Assembly (NCBI GenBank): GCA_021234155.1
Contig: JAJEKV010000025.1
Location: 16,983,094 to 17,047,093 of the forward strand
Direction: 5' to 3'
Source of the DNA: Isoetes taiwanensis
Taxonomy: Eukaryota > Streptophyta > Lycopodiopsida > Isoetales > Isoetaceae
Length of the DNA stretch: 64,000 nt
Each line of letters opens with the position of its first letter. Position 1 is the stretch's first letter. Made by a program: the position numbers and the translations under genes. A model generated the notes under the pieces. That model was not told the origin of the DNA and made no database searches. It saw only the letters and a list, made by a program, of their open reading frames with translations. Of this stretch, positions 45,401-56,981 are shown in pieces.

Positions 45401-45510
45401 AATCTTCTACTAGCCTCTCTTATGGAAATCAAATTATCACTCACCATTTCAATCGCATCCATCATTTGCTTGCTCAGTCCACTTCCCTCGTCCCACGTCG
45501 CGGCTACCAT
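42485..45510 (-). pseudogene. pogo/Tigger-like transposase (DDE_1), broken
   Basis: Start ATG at 45510-45508 (MVAATWDEGSG). An N-terminal Psq-type helix-turn-helix (QMMDAIEMVSDNLISIREAS, RRFGIP, frameshift, IRDWLYGR) and a CENP-B/Tc5-type DNA-binding domain (ELEEWALDRAQRGLAVTLDE, GYKWWRLFKGRHPNVSLR) precede the catalytic domain. Asp residues are in WNADEVGIQ, LLIMDGHKSR and LQPLDVSCF; I count 35 residues between the last two. An 803-bp insertion (44147-44949) splits the domain just before NVHEVVMQNTEWV. Frameshifts lie near 45380, 45315 and 43607. The C-terminal half (43606-42485) is a long helical K/R/E-rich tail (RRKKAEKIEAMKRAHERREE) after a GIWPF motif. Tc1/mariner superfamily; no terminal inverted repeats were identified. 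Confidence 0.85.
44147..44949. mobile_element. Non-autonomous element inside the pogo-like transposase
   Basis: 803 bp, very AT-rich, flanked by a 10-bp duplication TGCACATTTC (44137-44146, 44950-44959). Ends are weakly inverted (CATGGAAAAAAATAGCGGC and, on the complement, GGGAAAAAATTAAGCAC). Deleting it and one target copy rejoins the transposase frame in phase. Target length suggests a Mutator-like or hAT-related origin; no coding sequence. Confidence 0.75.
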
Positions 45511-47660
45511 GGTGGTTGCTCTTCACATGTTCACAAAAAGACATAGAATTTTTTGATATATTTGGGTTCCTCCCGCAGCCTCGATTCTCATTTGGGTCTA
45601 GAACTGCGCAGACAAGATAAATCGGTGGTTAAGTAACGATGCAAGATTTAACAACCAAAGCTAACCTCGCATTTTTCCTTCATAGCACTAACGCAAAACA
45701 AGTCTGAATATTTAAGAAAAATATCGAAAAGTTACAATTCTAGGTAATTCCATTTTACAACTTTTGCAAAAGAAACGAAAGGAGAACTTGAACTTCGTGC
45801 AGTGGTGTTGGGATTGCCCTTTTTACATTTCTTCCGAGGCTGAATTGTACCATAAGACTTTCACACTCTCGTGATTTCATTCTCTCCACATACATGTTTA
45901 TGGTTTTCCGAAAGCAAACCAGTTGATCCTCGATAAAGAAGGCGAAAATTTACGAACAAAAACATTTGCAATATGAAGGAAAACTCCCCATTCTACCACA
46001 TATTCAAGAGGATTGGCTCGTTTAGCCTTGTAGATGAGCAAGTCTTCTCTGTTAGGCTGGTCGCCAAACTTCTGCCTAAACAGTTGGTTGGGTTAAGGTG
46101 AGATCAACGTCTTCAACAGGATAATTTCTATATCGAAGCATCTCAGATAAGTAACGGTTTGTTGGTTGATGTAAATTCAGTTGCTCGCCCATCAAACTGC
46201 TAATAGACAAGCTTTTGCTCGGGTTCACACGGATTCTCGCGGCCATATATACATGTATCCAAATCGGTCACTTCCATCCATCAATCCGACATCCTATTAC
46301 AGTCACCAGTGAGTGTCGTCACGACAGCGCAGCGCCAGCAAATATTGTGTTTTTGATTATCAGAAAAATAAATTCTCCATCCCATTGTAAATGCCATAAG
46401 AATTGAGAATTAAGAATACCCGTGCATTAAATGCTAATAAGAATTAAGAATACCAGTACATTAAATACTTGTAAGAAAGAGTACCAGTCACTTCTATTGT
46501 GAAATAAACTAGCCTATCTTGGTTCCGGAAATTTTTTAGCCTAGAGCATTAACATTAAGTTTCCTAGAGTTTTGAACCGGTACGGTAAGTTTCCTAGAGT
46601 TTTGAACCTGTACGGCAAGCTATAAAGCTATTCTTCAAAATTGGTGGAAAAATCAAGAAAAACTCCTAATTATAGTGTGAAATTTTCGTGCTATTATTTT
46701 GCCTACATGTTAATTTCAGAAAGTAATCGGACACATGGGCTTAAGCCTCGGTATTTTCCGAACCAAATAAACTAGTATTTTAAACATCCAGTAGAAACCA
46801 GCAGGCCTATATTTCTCACATCGAAAATAGAGAAATAAAAATATGAAAAAATAAAAATTTTAGAGAAACCAGCAGCCTTATAACAAAAAGTACCAACAAG
46901 CTATGCTTGTCACATCCAAATTAAATGAAACGAAAAATAAATAAACAAGGTGCTGCGCACGGGGGGTTGCCCTCTGGTGGCCCAAGAATGTTTTTTCGTG
47001 GTTTCTGGAGAGAGTGGGTTGTTCAGATTTCATCACTCTATGGGTTGTTTGTTTTGTATTGTAGAACACACAGTAGAAATGAGCAAGACTCTACAATTAT
47101 ACATCCATATATACTCGAAGATTCTAGTAAATGTTAAAATTTAAAAATGCTTTCTTCTTCGTTATATATCGCATTAGAGTATTCTAATTTCAGCTCCAAC
47201 TAGTAAACGTGTGCCTGGCGTTGCTGGGCTAATGTCCTGGCATGTGTTTTTGTGCGGCCTTTTACATTCATATGTGCCCAAAGCCCAGTTGACTAAAGCT
47301 TGAGAACATAAACAACAACATATCACAATGTAGAACATATAAGAGATTTGCGTATGGAAATTAGTTGATACACAAACCCAAAATAATAACAGTGACGCTC
47401 TGAATTACATTCTAATAGTCTATTTCACAATCTTCAAATTTACAACTGGTGCACATACAGCCTGGAGAAACTGCTTTTTGGTAAGCCAATAAGACAGTTG
47501 TGCTGTGTGTTGCAGAACATTTGGCAAGAATCATGTTTTATGTTACAAAGTATATACTCCATCACATTATAATGGACCCAGACGACTTTAGTTCCATCTT
47601 TCTTCTGCTTTATAGACAGTCTCAATTCCAGTTATCCCATTCGTAGTGTAGTGTCTGGGC
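45511..47660. repeat. Intergenic stretch with short and dispersed repeats
   Basis: No gene recognised. A 30-bp tandem pair lies at 46558-46617 (TTTCCTAGAGTTTTGAACC core). ACCAGCAG..TAT..CACATC segments at 46797 and 46866, and GTGTGCCTGGCGTTGCTGGGC near 47209, recur at 52301 and 52419, showing a dispersed repeat family. About 47480-47640 may hold a decayed exon of the TBL gene below, but I could not establish its frame. Confidence 0.5.
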
Positions 47661-47664
47661 CAAC

Positions 47665-47922
47665 ATGCATAAATTTAATGTTATTGTTCTTAATAGAGGG
47701 CATCACTGGAATCCCAATAAGCTAAGATTAAACAAGTGGGACATTTATGTTGGTGGTGCTAAGATGAGCAAACGACATCTGAGAATAGAAGATGCATATA
47801 AGCAAATTGCTACTAATCTAACAAGTTGGCTGAATAAAGAGATGAGAAAAAGAGAAGATTTAGCAGTGTTCATGAGGTCCTTATCTCCTAGACATTTTAT
47901 GAATGGGGAGACAGAAGACTAA
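47665..47922 (+). pseudogene. TRICHOME BIREFRINGENCE-LIKE (TBL/PC-esterase) fragment
   Basis: The 85-codon frame reads FNVIVLNRGHHWNPNKLRLN, KWDIYVGGAK, then IEDAYKQIATNLTSWLNKEM and VFMRSLSPRHFMNGE. It fits the C-terminal half of plant TBL/DUF231 proteins, Golgi enzymes that O-acetylate wall polysaccharides: a [ND]-x-G-H-x-W strand and a SP-x-H-[FY] block preceding the catalytic DxxH region. The frame stops after NGETED, before the DxxH motif; upstream GDS-type sequence is not seen. So a partial or decayed gene, presumably with further exons lost. Confidence 0.7.
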
Positions 47923-48125
47923 TCGAATCCAGAGAAAATTTAAATCCATAGAAAAATCTAATAAAAAGGCCCTGACTGATATCCTACCAATCTTGGGATT
48001 CTGTGGAAACCTCCCCATTGGGAGGTTTCTATGTCCTTGGGAGTCCAACCCAAATCGGCAGAGATAGTTGAGCACACATATCCGCTCTCTTGTAGGATCG
48101 ATAGGTCCATGACCTCAATAGATCC

Positions 48126-48179
48126 ACTCATTTCTAGGGTGCAACTCATTTCCATGGTGCAACTCATTTCCAGAGTTGC
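48126..48179. repeat. 18-bp tandem repeat, three units
   Basis: Three copies of ACTCATTTC-TAGGGTGCA-like units at 48126, 48144 and 48162 with a few substitutions. The surrounding 47923-49110 shows no gene. Confidence 0.8.
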
Positions 48180-49110
48180 CATGTTTTTGTTTTCTGCCCA
48201 TTTCAAAAACACGTCGTTTTGGAATACACATCCCAAACGCTAAATTCTGGGGAAATACTAGAATGGTCACAAAACATTGTGTAGAAAATTGCAGGCAATG
48301 AAACATTTTGTTGTCACAGTAATAAACTGAAATTTCGAGAAAAAAACACCACTCTATTCTGTTCTCACGATGAATAGACATTTTGAAGCATAACAGCTAA
48401 TAGAAAGGCATTCTGAGCCACATACAATTGTGAATTACACCTCACAACAGCACCTACAATTGTGAATTACACCTCACAGGAGCACCTGTCAGTAGCACCT
48501 ATCAAAATACATTGCGTGCTTGAGTATTGCTCAGCCTAGAACATTGTAGTATCAAGAAAGGTTGTATCAAAATGGTTCCAAATGGTATCTACCATTACAT
48601 TGTAAACAAAATAGAGGTATCGTATGTTAAATGAATTTTGTGCCCATTTTGGACTTGCTATTTTATTTTGTGCACACAATATCACAACATTACAATAAAT
48701 CATACGAAATGCACACTATCACAATAACCCATACGTAGTATGAGAAAGGGTTTGATCAAGTAGATGTCCTGACTCTCTTTCCAAAGGCATTGCAAGAGGG
48801 ATTAACCAAGCAATTGTCTTACTAAAACATCACATATTCTCTAATTTCCTTCATGTAAAGCAAGGAGACTTCCTGATCAGTTTTGTAGCATGGATTTTTA
48901 GATAATGTGAGAATACAACCTACTCAATATTAATAAGTTCCTGCAATTTGCAGCTACATGATTTGCTGGTTTTCGTATCAATAACTGATTCTAGAAAAAA
49001 GTAAATTACAAATTCTGGTGGCAATCACAATAATCTCTTCACAGACCTTAAAAAACCCCACATGAAAGTAGAGAGGCCAAACAATATAATACCCATAATA
49101 AGAGCTTGTT

Positions 49111-50577
49111 TTAAACCAGAAGTGACAAGGAAGTTGACCAACCAGCAATTACGACCCCAAAAAGGTTAGCTAATACGGCACTCCAAAATGGCATGCCTAA
49201 TACAACAGCAGCAATGGAACCTGTCCATGCACCTGTTCCAGGAAAAGGGACAGCCACAAATAGCTAAGACCAATCCATCTGAACTCCTTAATCGGTTCTG
49301 CTTTTCGTCCTGTGTTTTCGAGGAGGTTATCGAGAAATCTCTTTGCAACTTCACTTTTCTCTCCCAGAGTTATAGAAACTCTGTTCAGAAAGAGAAGTAT
49401 GAGTGGCACAGGGACCATATTCCTGCAAGGACATAATAACTGTTATAAAAACTGTGTTGACAGAACTGGTTTCATCAGAAGTTACTAAGCTGCCCAGACA
49501 TACCCCAGCACAGCCAATGTGTATATCTTTAGCAGAGGCAACTTCATCCAATGACCTCCAGGAATTGCCCCCCTTAGCTCCAAAACTGGCAGCGATGCCA
49601 ATGTGAAGACAATTAAGTCATCTGTCCAGCCAGATTGGCGCAGAACGCCTGCTATACAGAGACCAAGCTTTGACGCCCCAAGAGAGTCTGATGTGGCATA
49701 TGCAATGCCAGAGAAAAAGGTTGCTGAAAAAAATGATGAAAGGAGAGATGCAAGCAATACTTTTGCGAAATTATGTAACAAACTCCACAAAAATTTATTA
49801 TTGATATTTATAACTGGTTTTTCCTCAGTGCAATATAGGCTGCTAGAAGTCTGATTGGATATACAAGGAGGTGGCTCAGATCCATTACATGCACTCCAAG
49901 TGCTGATACGTTTAGCTTTGATATCGCGGACAACCTAATTGTGACAAAAAATGTATTTAGGATAAAAAATAACATATACCATGCTAGTATCTAAGAAAAA
50001 TATCTGAAGCATCTTCTACATCATGGTAAACAACTGTAGTAACATGGTAATCATTGTGGAATTCTCGTGTCTTAGGAGTTCCTTATGTCTAGTGAGGACC
50101 AAGAAAGGCAAGGGATAGAAAATATTGTGAGAAACAAAACAAATGATTAAAAGTGCTTAGAGCAACCTTGAATAAAGAATGGAAGTTTTCTACAGAAAAG
50201 GAAGTGATAAAACTAGGATTGGCTTCCATATGATGATTAATCAAAAGCAGGAATTATGGCAAGACAATTGTAAGCAGTGCAAAACGTCTTGCTCTTCTAC
50301 TAATATAACAGATAAAAACAGCTAATGAAGAAAAATGTATAGAATTCTAAAATCAAAGTTTTAATTTGCTTCATGATGGCCTGAGTATCAAGAAAGCTAG
50401 AAGTAAAAGAGAAGAGAAGCCATAAAAAAGCACCTCTGGTTTACAATTGAGCTTTGAACTACGTATCCAGAAGCCATTTCTCAATGCTGATAGTTTGATT
50501 GGTGTACAGAGTGTCAATGGATATGGGTTGCATGGAGTCAACTTTGATGTCAATAAAGGTCCCTGCCATTTGTCCAT
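49111..50577 (-). pseudogene. Small multidrug-export family protein (Sm_multidrug_ex), plastid-type, one-base frameshift
   Basis: Three exons: 50577-50434 (48 codons, Ser/Thr/Arg/Lys-rich like a plastid transit peptide; donor GTGCTT), 49934-49504 (acceptor ATTAG, donor GTATGT) and 49422-49111 (acceptor TTGCAG). Exon 2 carries a hydrophobic segment and the family hallmark LASLPVLELRGAIPGGHW; exon 3 continues NMVPVPLILLFLNRV and, after a break, LFVAVPFPGTGAWTGSIAAV and LGMPFWSAVLANLFGVV, ending SLLV-stop. Family members are membrane proteins with several helices; the transport substrate is not known to me. At about 49268 one base appears missing: GGTCTTAGCTATTTG would read L-M-L-F with one T added, as in related proteins. 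Otherwise the gene is clean, so this is either a very recent pseudogene or a sequence error. Confidence 0.85.
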
Positions 50578-50914
50578 CTAGTAAACTGCAAATGCAGAAA
50601 GGTAAAAATGCCCCAATTGTCAACCTCCTGATGTTTTCTTTCAGGGAAACACAAAAAAGAGGAATATAGAAAGTGCACACTCTAACATTGCTAATTATCA
50701 CATTAGGGAAGATATTGGGCCCTTCAGATGGAATCAATTCACAGACTTAAGGCTTGAAAAGATGCATATCCATCCACAACGTTTTGCTTCACTCTTTTGG
50801 AGACAAACAATTCCATACTTACCTTCAGAATGTGGAAGAAAGGGTAGAAGCTTCACGGAATTAGATTTAACATGAACTCGCGAACCTCAAGTAATTATTG
50901 GTCAAGAAAAGATG

Positions 50915-51090
50915 AACAGATAAATTGATCTTTATTGCAGCTTACATGTTCATGGATGTATCTACTACTCGCCAGTTGCACAATTGACCGCCATCCTTTA
51001 AGGATGGTTGAAAATGTGATCTTATCCGGTTTTGTACCCTCGGACTCCATGTTATCAAAGCATTCCAATGCAAGTTCACCTCTTCTATTT
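50915..51090 (-). pseudogene. PPR-protein fragment
   Basis: The minus strand reads ALECFDNMESEGTKPDKITF then STILKGWRSIVQLA and RYIHEHV. This is a textbook PPR unit (A-L-x-x-F-x-x-M-x-x-E-G-x-x-P-D-x-x-T-F-x-x-I-L) with the start of the next helix. Only about 1.5 repeats are left, with no start or stop signals, so a fragment of an organellar RNA-binding PPR gene. Confidence 0.6.
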
Positions 51091-52585
51091 TGAACATAAC
51101 CAAAGAATCACGTAATTCCATGATGCCACATTTAGTCTTATACCATCATTTTGCAATGAAGCAGATGGATAAATTAACGCAAGATGTAAGGTCAAATTCT
51201 CACCTTTCGGCATACCAAGTGCATCAGAGCATGCGTTTTTCTGTCATGGAATCCCTGCCCGTTTTGTCTCAGCCGCTTGCTCGTGCAATCTCTTTAAATC
51301 CACCTTGCTACTCCCCAAATGGCCTTGCAGATTTTCCCATTCTGCCAGGCCCCTACTCACAAAGGACACCGAGCAAAAAGCCAACTGCAGTTATTGAATT
51401 GTTATTCTTATAAAGCAAAATTTGATGCATCAGATGAACCTTTATGTGATATATTGGATGAATATTGCGAATACAATCTTCCACTATTCTTCACACTGCT
51501 TTTAGACCTTTGTATGATCCCATTGCAGAAACTGTATTGCCCTGCAAAGATTTAATTGTAAACATCAAAATGGCTTCAACTCTTAGTGATTCAAGAATGA
51601 CGGACAAACCTGAACGAGCACATAGCAGTCAGTTAAGAGCTCAATTGCCTGGGTTCACAGAAATGATGGTTTGAGTAAATTCCATAACCAAAGAAAGCAT
51701 ACAGACAAATCTTAAAACATGATTTCACCTTAAAAGTTGCGCCATTAGGTCCCAAAAGATGCTGCCTGCGTTTCAGGGCACAAAAGAAGCATTTGCCTGT
51801 CCGGAGATCGGGTGGGCAGAAATAAAGCATGATGGTTCAAAACTGGGTTTAGGTTCTGATCACGGAAAGAAGAAGAACTCAAAACATTATTTGCCAGAGC
51901 TCCCAGCTCCAACCTCCATGAAAGCTCCAGCTCCAAGCTGCAAATGAAAGCTCCAGCACCAACCTCACTACGATTTTCCAAAAACGCTCTAAAACCCTAA
52001 GGCATATTGTGCAAGTGGCCAAATAACCCTAACATAAATCCATGATTGCCTCAATACCATGAACGGAAGCACCATAGCAGCAAGGTTTTGATCGCAAGAA
52101 CACCGGTTAGCCGGTTTCCAGAAGTGCTGCCAATCAAGAGAAATGACCGCCCGTTTACAGCCAATAGTGGGTTTTTAGCAGTCATTGGCATATTCTGGGT
52201 ATATATTGGCATATACCTGAAATATGCCCTAAACCCACATAAACGAGGGTTTGCCCCCTTAGGGGCAACCCAAAAAATATGAAAAGACAATCATTTTACA
52301 AAGACCAGCAGCCTATAAGAAATTGTACTATCTATCTACCTATGCCTATCACACCCACACTCAGTATAAAAAAATAAATATATAGATAGCAAAATTAGAG
52401 AAAATAAAAAAATACTAGAAATGTGTGCCTGGCGATGCCGGGCATTAATCATGGACGCCTAGAACAGGTAGTTTTCATGGAGTTTGCAGATGAACTAACA
52501 CAAACCATTAACAATCAATACATAATTACCATTAACATTATTAACACAAACCATTGCATTCAATGCATTTAAATTAAAATCCCCT
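51091..52585. other. Intergenic stretch without recognised genes
   Basis: Open frames here have no recognisable domain. 51908-51958 holds an imperfect repeat of AAAGCTCCAGCTCCAA-like words. 52290-52450 belongs to the dispersed repeat also seen at 46797-47240. Confidence 0.5.
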
Positions 52586-52876
52586 AAACCCCTTTGGTTT
52601 GGGTGCATATTCACACGGGGGGTGACTCCGGGCATCGAGAGCTGTCGGATTGGCATATTCGCCCCTTATTCCTTAATCTACACCGTACGTAAAGTTCCTC
52701 ATTTGTGGGGTATGCAAGTACAAAATTTGCTATCTTGATAATAAGATTCGCAAATACTATAAGATTTCAAGCTTTAATACTATATGGTGTTGATTTCAGA
52801 CGTGCAAAATACAATTATGAGGGCTCGCCGCCCTACGCCACCCCCGTGTGAATATGCACCCAAACCAAAGGGGTTT
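52586..52876. mobile_element. Small MITE with 35-bp perfect inverted ends
   Basis: Left arm AAACCCCTTTGGTTTGGGTG continuing through CATATTCACACGGGGG; the right arm (52841-52876) is its exact complement. Total 291 bp, no coding sequence. The right end touches the first base of element C's LTR. No target duplication is evident. Confidence 0.75.
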
Positions 52877-54368
52877 GTTAGCCTAAAACCTGAATTTTAG
52901 CCTAACCTCAAAGGAAGTGTAAACAAACCGGTCAGACCTCCGTGATCACTTAGGGTGATCAATCCTTAATCATATAAAGCAAAAGAACTCAATTTCAAAT
53001 GCCGGTTTTGTCAAAATCACTACAAATCCCCTCGGGCGTAAAAACTGCCGAACAAAAATCAATCTTGCAGTCCACACCCTTTAAGATTTTTGAGTTTTGG
53101 TTTTTGTATGAGTTATAGACAAGTAGGAGGGGAACTACCGATGAAAGTCCGTCTCTCGATTTGGATAGGGGAAGACCAAGAAAATCAATGTCAAAGTTCA
53201 CCAAAAATTGGTCAATGCCAAAACAGAGAGCCAAAATTTGCAAATGGAGTTTGGTGATGAATTTTGAGTTGGAATTTGTGCAAATGACCTCAGAATGAAC
53301 TCTAAATCACGCGCATAGGGTTTTCTTGACAAGCAAACACTATGATATTTAATGAGACGCACTAAAGTTTTGAATTCGCCACACTTTGTGACATATGAAA
53401 AAACTATTTTTTTTTTGTTTTCTTTGCATATAAACAATACTCAATCCTATTTAAGGCTGGGACACAACTATTTAGCCGATTCAACTTAAAATATCTGATT
53501 TCTATTGGTCTAGACAGCATTAACAGATTTATAACTTGAGAAGATGGCAACACTATTTTTCCGTGCAAAGAATATGCATTAAGATCATAAAATATCACAG
53601 AGTTCGAAATCTCGTGAGAAAATATCCAAAATAATGCTTGAGAGTAACTCCCAAAGCATAGTAAGCTTCGATAATCTAGAAATTGTCCGAAGAGAAAGTA
53701 ATAAGGAATTTTGAATTGCAAGAGAAGTTTTGGTGTCGTAGGTCACAACACGCTTGGTCTTCGATCAAAATACAAAATCTTCAATCTCAACAGATTAGCT
53801 GAATTTGGAGTAGAACAGATCAATAAAATATCAAAGATATAGAAAGCTTCCGCATCACGTGAGGTATATCTCCGAGGGGGGGTGAAGAAAATGATGTCCA
53901 TTCTTAGATAAAAATCGCCCCTCCCAAAAACCAGCTTTCTGAGTGATTTTAGGCTTAATTTGAGCAAATTCCCTTGAATCAAGTGCCACAGGGGGGTTCC
54001 GTGAGGTCTCTAAAAGGTTCAGAGATGATTTCGAGCAAAAGGGCTGGATTCAATCAGATTTGGGCAATCTAATTTGCCGATTTAAGCGTGCCTCGGTTTA
54101 GGTTTTTTTTTTTTCAAAGCTCGATATATCCCACAGTGCCCGAATGATTCTCGAAGATAAGGATATAAATTGAATAATCCGAAAGTCAAAGATGTTGAAT
54201 TTGGCGTACACGCAGTAAGGGTTGTGCCACCAGTGTTCGAGGCCCCGCCTCGCCACGTGGGACCAATGGGGGCCGAGGTGGAATTTAGGCCGAGGTGGAA
54301 AAAATAGAAAAATAGGGTAGATAGGCTAGAATAGGTTTTTTGCTATTTTTTTTTTTTTTGGCACGATC
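52876..54368 (-). repeat. 3' LTR of element C (portion provable by alignment)
   Basis: Matches 62517-64000 throughout, with many 1-5 bp indels. The LTR must extend further (the partner is cut at the window edge), probably to somewhere before the antisense frame at 55927; its inner end cannot be fixed. The continuation 54860-55290 repeats TCTTCCAAACT-type words at least six times. Confidence 0.85.
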
Positions 54369-55926
54369 CCAAGAAATAATATTTGAGGAATTTTCCAAGG
54401 TCTTTTTGAATTTTGAAAGGCCAACATAGCTATTTTTGCCAAGCTCCAAATCTAGAGTGTTTTCAAGTCAAATTGAGATACTTGAAATTTTGCCCATTTT
54501 GACCATGGTCAATGAGTTTTCAACCTTGGGAATGGTGAAAAAAATCATAGGAAGAGGGTGAAAAGATAGGAAAAAAAAAGGCTATGGCAGGATTTAGGGA
54601 AATAAGATGAAAGTAAAATTCAAGCCTCCTCGCTCTTGAAGTTTTTCATGATCTCTTGAGAGCAATTCACAAGTGGAGGTGAGGCCAATAAAAATATAGG
54701 TAGTGAAGCAATGAAAGAAGGCATGACAAGGTGGAAATGGGGTATAAAAAGATGAAAGGAAAGTGGATATGGAATGGATGAAATGGATAAAGGATGGAAA
54801 CCCCTGTAGCACATGATCTTATCTCCAAAGCTCAAATCATACCTCATAACTTTGCTCAAGGCCCTAGGGTCTTCCAAACTTCTAAAAAAGGTCTTCCAAT
54901 CTTCAAGGCCTAAACAAGAGCAATATTCACCTTTAAAGTGACATCTTCATAGGTGTGATTTCCAAACCATTGGTGCAACTCCATTTAGCTCCATATGAGT
55001 GAATATGAGCAACATGCTTATAACTCCTTGTATAGCTTGCTATATCCTTTGCCTGGTCTTCAAGAAATAAGAATGTAACTAGAAAATTTCCTCAAAGGAA
55101 AGAATTAGGCTATACAACCAAGATCCCAAGGGTCTTCCAAACTTGAGCCAATTTCTTCCAAACTCTAGCAGGATCGAAATAACACTAACTCTTACCATAT
55201 GAGTAATAGGAAAGTAACTTAAGATGAAACCTCAAAAGAAACCACAAGTCTTCCAAACTCCTCGACAAGTATCTTCCAATCTTGAAACTCTAGGTATCAT
55301 GATGGTCCATGTTGCCCAAAAAGGGGCAACATCTCCTCAAAGGAAAGAATGAGGCTGGTCCCCCACCTCAAAGGAAAGAAATGCTAACTGAAGGTCTTCA
55401 AAATATCAACAAGTGGTGGAGGGAATAGAATTACTCTCGCAGTGGTGGGAAATATGAGGCAGAGTATAAGGTAATGGAGAGAGTGATAAGAAAATAAGAT
55501 CAAATGGAGGGTAGGACAACTCAAGACAGTGAATATGGAGAAGAAGTGGATGAACCTCGCATATGACAATGATAATCAAATTAGCATGAGTGCCAAATAA
55601 AGGGATGAGTAACAATGTAGGATTAGCACTCTTAAAATTTCATATGGAAGCAAGGGCTAGATGGAAAGAGGCCAACTTAAGACAAATAAGAGTAATGAGC
55701 AAATGGACCTGAAATGACAACACTCAAAATTGTTAAAGCATAGCAAATCTCTACCCTATTTAACTAAACTTCTACTATTCAAGAAATTTGGCTCATACAA
55801 CCATTGAATGTATTTCAAACTAAAAATTCAAACCTTCAAACCAAAAAATTCAAACCATCGAAGCTCGAACCCTAATTTGCTCCTCCTCCTCCGCGGCTCG
55901 TAAAACTCGACCTCCCTTTGCCGATC

Positions 55927-56689
55927 ATGGCTCCTTTTTCTTACCATACACCTATCCGGGACAATGTAACAAATGATCCGAAAGCAATTTAGGAGTGCTT
56001 CCCGAGCTTGATCCAGCCTACAGAGTACCTATTCCTTATGGTGTAATCGCACTGGCAAGAATTGCATACGATGCAATGGGGACAATGTTTTAATTAATGA
56101 AGAACCTCTTCCTCGTGGAAATTTACTCAAGCACATGCATTTCTCGAGGCAAAGTATATGGGAAGGCACAAATGTTGACCAAAACTACCCCGACCAAAAA
56201 GGAACTCTACAAAAAGACATGAACCATGATCACCTTGCCATGGAGTGTTTCCTTGGGCAAAAGACTTATCAAGAGAAACTAGCAAAGATCGCACGTATCG
56301 TAACACAAAGGCTCAGGGCCAGAATTTTTACAAGGGAATGCATTCAGATGCTACATATGCACTACTTTTTGTGTAAGCATCATCATGAGTCGACAGATGC
56401 TCAATTTGACAGTATAGGCGCTATACTACTCCCCACAGATGCTAGCAGATAGCTATGGTTCCTTGATGCTTCTCATGATAAAAGAGATGCATTTCAAACT
56501 CCCCGAAAGAGAATCTCCGAGGAAGATCAAGATGTTTTTGGTACCATGAACAATTTTTTTACCGATATAATGGTCTCTTGATGCCGCAGATGGCTCTCCT
56601 TCGCACAAGATTCCTACTATCCCTTCAGTGGAATACCGATAGCATTGGCTTCCTATGAGAGGATCCGATCATCCTCAGAATTTGTGTAC

Positions 56690-56690
<1 letters not shown>
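55927..56690 (+). pseudogene. Antisense extra ORF of element C, unknown function
   Basis: Plus strand, opposite to pol, between integrase and the 3' LTR. From ATG 55927 (MAPFSYHTPIRDNVTNDP) a protein can be followed across a TAG and frameshifts: DPAYRVPIPYGVIALARIAY, NEEPLPRGNLLKHMHFSRQS, then an open 105-codon block from 56135 (LAKIARIVTQRLRARIF, HYFLCKHHHESTDAQFDSIG). I do not recognise a domain. Extra ORFs in antisense orientation downstream of pol have been described for plant Tat-lineage elements, so its location fits; origin as a captured host gene is possible. It runs into a long T tract. Confidence 0.45.

Positions 56691-56692
<2 letters not shown>

Positions 56693-56727
<35 letters not shown>
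56693..56727. repeat. Poly(T) tract
   Basis: 35 consecutive T (poly(A) on the minus strand), between the antisense ORF and the integrase end of element C. Confidence 0.95.
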
Positions 56728-56731
<4 letters not shown>

Positions 56732-56981
56732 AGAAATTCTCTTGCTCTTTTTGAAATTGTCCGTCTTGAAAAAAATATTTCGCTTCAAACAACAACACAC
56801 AATTAGCTCACCTCAAAGGAAAAATGGTCTTGATGGTACAAGTATTAAGAACCTTGAATACAACTAACCAAAACAACTTAGCAAATCCAATCAACAAGAA
56901 TCTACAAATTTTAAGCCTAAAGGGAAATGAACAGAACCAATCAAAAGAGTTTTAAATCTTCAATTTTCAACAACAATTAAC

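Noticed and set aside
51090-51413. 107-codon plus-strand frame
   Set aside because: No recognised motif; it lies beside a minus-strand PPR fragment in otherwise non-coding sequence.
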